Below are positions 60,926-64,000 of a stretch of DNA of 64,000 bases, piece after piece. The DNA is from Cricetomys ansorgei (lineage: Eukaryota; Chordata; Mammalia; Rodentia; Nesomyidae): assembly GCA_026225945.1 (NCBI GenBank), contig JAMJFZ010002307.1, forward strand, positions 5,741,001-5,805,000. Direction: 5' to 3'. The notes under the pieces were generated by a model. It was not told the DNA's origin. It saw only the letters and a list, made by a program, of their open reading frames with translations, and made no database searches. Position 1 is the first letter of the stretch. Each line of letters opens with the position of its first letter. A program made the position numbers and the translations under genes.

Positions 60926-62659
60926 CCCCAAGCTTAAAAATAAAGAAATGAAATTATAGGAAATACAATACAATACAATTGCTATGCATTGAGAATTTGC
61001 CTCCTAGTATGACTGGAATGAAGGCAAAATCATATCACTTTAGGGTTGGAAGAGGATGTATAGAAAGGGGATTTAAGTTGCCCCAACTCAAACTATGTTA
61101 AATATATGAATTGGTTCTCTTTTAACCATTATAAATTTTTTACCCACGGTTTACAAACATACTTATTAAACTCAAGGGACTGGAATGCAAAAAACGTGAC
61201 TTAAATTTAATATTAGTCTAGAACAACCTAGTAGGTACCAGAACTATTAAGGGCTACCTGCAGTGGAAAAGGACATCCCATGTGGCTCATCACAGTGTAG
61301 TGTCCATATACATGACTTGTAATTTCTTTAACAAAGTTCTGGGGCACCAGGTAACAGTGGCTCAAGCTTCCCTCAAGGAACAGAGGAATGGATTACTGGC
61401 TACTGTATATATAAGCATTAGTGTGGGCAGCAGCCAAGGCATGGGCAGCAGGCAGACCTGATCAAGTCCTCTCACTCCACAATCCTACCACAGCCAGGAA
61501 CCCAAACATTCCCCTGTTCTCATGGAGTGCAGGTCAGAAGGGACAGCTGCCTGTGGAATCTTTGCCAAGTTGGCACTAGCACAATGCTGCCAGGAACACC
61601 CCTCTGAAACAGGTCAAAAACCTCAATACACCCTTTTCCCATCTCCAGCTTTTCCTATTTCCCTGTCCTTTTCCACCCATAAGTTCTCTGAAGTCAAAAG
61701 GCCTATATGGTGTTGCAATCTTCCTGCCAGGATCATACTTGGGAAAACATAATATCCTATCTTCATTTTTTTCTGCTAATAAAAAAAAAGTTTGAAATAA
61801 CCAATCTGAGAGATTAAATTAGCTAATAACAACAACAACAACAAAAGACCAGTGTAGCCCAATGTCAATCACAGCAGACATTTTAGTGATGGTGACACCT
61901 TCAGAGACAGAAAGCAGCCCCACCTTTCTCATCACACCCTTTAAGAAACACAAGTTCAACCAGGTATCAATCTCAGTAAGTCAAACAAATACCACAGCAG
62001 CATTTTACTTAATGTGACAATCCAGATGTAACATGGAAGCTGCCCCTATCGCATCTCCTCTAGTAAACCTTGGCATTTCTTTAGGCCCTGCTGGAATGGG
62101 AGAGTGTTGTGTGTGTCTAAAGCCAACCATGAACTGTCACCTGACTGCTCAGAGCCTGGTCACTCTTCTCAGATCTGAAAGCCCCGAATCATGCTGGCAC
62201 TTCTCTGGGATGATGCTGGTCCAACTCTGCAGTAACACAGACATGGACACAATCTGAATTTGAAAAGCTTTGGTTCCCTAACTATTGGTTGTAATTCAGC
62301 ATATTACCTCAGGCATTGGCAAGTGAACATCACAGAATATCACCCTCTCCAAAAATTTGATAAAATGAGGGGAGAAAGCAGCCTTTTCTGCTCAGAGTCC
62401 AATTCCTGACTGTCTTGGTTTTTTTGAGAGTGATGTTCACTGTCCTTGCACAGGGTAATTTATATCCCACAGATTTGTACCATTCTAATATGTGAATGTT
62501 AACACCAAGTCTCCTTAGAAGTCAGCACTATAGTGGGAAAAAAAAAAAAAAAAAGGCTTCCATGCCAGCAGTATCAGGACCATGGCTTTTCTGTCTTTTT
62601 GTGTAAGCACGTACTGAACGTCTTACACATTCCAATTTATAAATGGCCTATGCTTTCCC

Positions 62660-63015
62660 GTGCTCCTGTAAGAATTAAACTCAGTAATGGAAACTGCTCT
62701 TTCAGAGGATCCAAGTTTGGTTCCTAGCACCCAGGCCATGCAGCTGATGAGTGCCTCTAACTCCTTCTCCAAGGGGGAGTCTATGAGTCTGGACTCCTCC
62801 AGCACCCATGCTTACCTGAACATAGACTCACTTAAAAGGAACGAAGAACTAAGCTCAAAGCAGGGCAGTGGTGGCGCATGCCTTTAATCCCAGCACCAGG
62901 GAAGCTGAGGCAGGCGGATCTCTGTGAGTTCAAGACCAGCCTGGTTTACAGAATGAGTTCTAAAACAGCCAGAGTTACAACAGAGAAACCTAAATAAATA
63001 AATAAATAAATAAAA
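62660..63015 (+). repeat. B2-like fragment and B1 SINE with (TAAA)n tail
   Basis: A decayed B2-type body (aactgctctttcagaggatc, caagtttggttcctagcacc) is followed by a near-consensus B1 at 62868-62995 (cagtggtggcgcatgccttt, caagaccagcctggtttaca) and a (TAAA)n tail. Confidence 0.8.
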
Positions 63016-63555
63016 GAGGAAGAAAGAAAAAAAGGATTAACCTCATTGATATCTATATCTACAGTAAAATAAAACACTTTCATACAACTGTTAGCAATGA
63101 CATTAGGGGGTAAAAAGAGACATTTTTTTTTTTTTTCTGTTAAGAACCAAATGAGGCTGATGGGTCAACAGGCAACACTCCTGGGCTAGGGCAGGCTGGC
63201 TGTACAGTCCAAATAGGCACAGAGTGGGCATGATTGGGGTGCCGAGGTACACAGGGAACCACAGGAGGTCTGTGACATTCCAGTGTGCCATGACTTGAAT
63301 TTAAATCTTCAGGATCCACTTGAGAATAACTTCAAGGTAGGTTCTAATTTCACTTCAAAGGGATATTAGAATCTTGAAAATCTAAGGTTACTAGAGATTG
63401 AAGAAACAAAGGTCATGGCAATGAGGAAAAGAGAGGACAAAAGATGATGTCATGCCCATTTAAAAAAAATCTCTAAAAGTAAAGTTTTGGTAGATAGAAA
63501 AATAATTAAGATTGACGAGAAAAGAGAAAAATGCAAACATCACACTGAAAAACAT

Positions 63556-63900
63556 GGAGCTGGGGCTACAGCTCAGCTGGTTCATAGAACACCCGGTTGG
63601 CATGCTCTGATCTGAGGCCACAAAAAAGACGAGACTGCAATGCTGTTGTAAATGATGAGATAGGCGGCAGGAAACGGATGCTAACATAAAACTCGCCACA
63701 AAGTGTAGAACACAGCCCTAACAAAGAAATCCTTCACCTGTAGAGTCAGGCAGAATTGCTCATGCTTGTCATCTCAAAACTTAGAGGCTGAGGCAGAAGG
63801 ATTACCATCTGGAAGCAAGCCCGGACTACAATGAGCACTCGATGAACGCCAGGCCAGCCTCATTTACACACACAGAGTGATCGCGACTCTTAACACAGAG
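63556..63900 (+). repeat. ID-type SINE and B1-derived fragment
   Basis: gagctggggctacagctcag and ctggttcatagaacacccgg form an ID-like head (63556-63630). 63740-63895 (ttagaggctgaggcagaagg) is a diverged B1. Confidence 0.6.
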
Positions 63901-64000
63901 AACTAAAACACCACCCAACAGAAGTCATTCCTCCAGCGCAAAGTGACTTCAGAATTAACAAACTCGGCTGGAACTTAAACGGGAGGGAGAAACTGGAGAG

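Larger units (their letters stand above)
59568..64000 (-). other. Golt1b: Golt1b intron 1 (partial)
   Basis: No sequence encoding the expected MISLTDTQ start was found before 64000, so this is intron 1. It holds the SINEs listed separately and about 2.5 kb of apparently unique DNA. Confidence 0.7.

Overview
The window is nuclear DNA of a muroid rodent. The evidence is split mammalian genes with GT-AG introns, a dense load of rodent SINEs (B1, B2/B3, B4, RSINE1 and ID families), and long (CA/GT)n, (GATA)n and poly-A microsatellites. The species cannot be fixed from the sequence alone. Gene content and order match the conserved block GYS2 - SPX - GOLT1B (human 12p12, mouse distal chromosome 6), and all three genes were recognised by translating their exons.

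Layout. (1) 1-30.9 kb, + strand: the liver glycogen synthase gene Gys2 from within intron 1 to the end of the gene. Exons 2-16 are all present, in frame, with consistent splice phases. Together they encode residues 41-704; exon 1 (residues 1-40) and the promoter lie upstream of the window. (2) 30.9-34.7 kb: the convergent Gys2/Spx intergenic interval, mostly repeats, including a probable MaLR LTR. (3) 34.7-41.4 kb, - strand: the complete coding region of the spexin prohormone gene Spx (six coding exons, 116 residues), with a TATA-like promoter near 41.36 kb and a CpG-rich block around exon 4. (4) 41.4-51.07 kb: the interval between the Spx promoter and the 3' end of Golt1b, without a recognised gene. 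It holds repeats, a short hAT-like DNA transposon with an 8-bp target duplication, and an old GA-rich repeat that has an inverted partner inside Gys2 intron 12. (5) About 51.07-64 kb, - strand: Golt1b (vesicle transport protein, Got1 family), exons 2-5 plus a probable 2.3 kb 3' UTR. Exon 1 (about the first 8 residues) lies beyond the window end.

The three genes are linked by position, not by an operon. Gys2 makes glycogen in hepatocytes from UDP-glucose. Spx encodes a secreted amidated peptide that acts on galanin receptors 2/3. Golt1b is a housekeeping Golgi/ER membrane protein.

No new multi-gene system is visible. The sequence-level points of most interest are: a decayed partial copy of Gys2 exon 12 with its splice-acceptor region 1.7 kb downstream of the real exon; a GRH instead of GRR processing/amidation signal after the spexin peptide; two LTR insertions nested in SINEs (one with TG...CA ends and a 5-bp target duplication); the hAT-like element; and several splice-site-adjacent repeats in Gys2.
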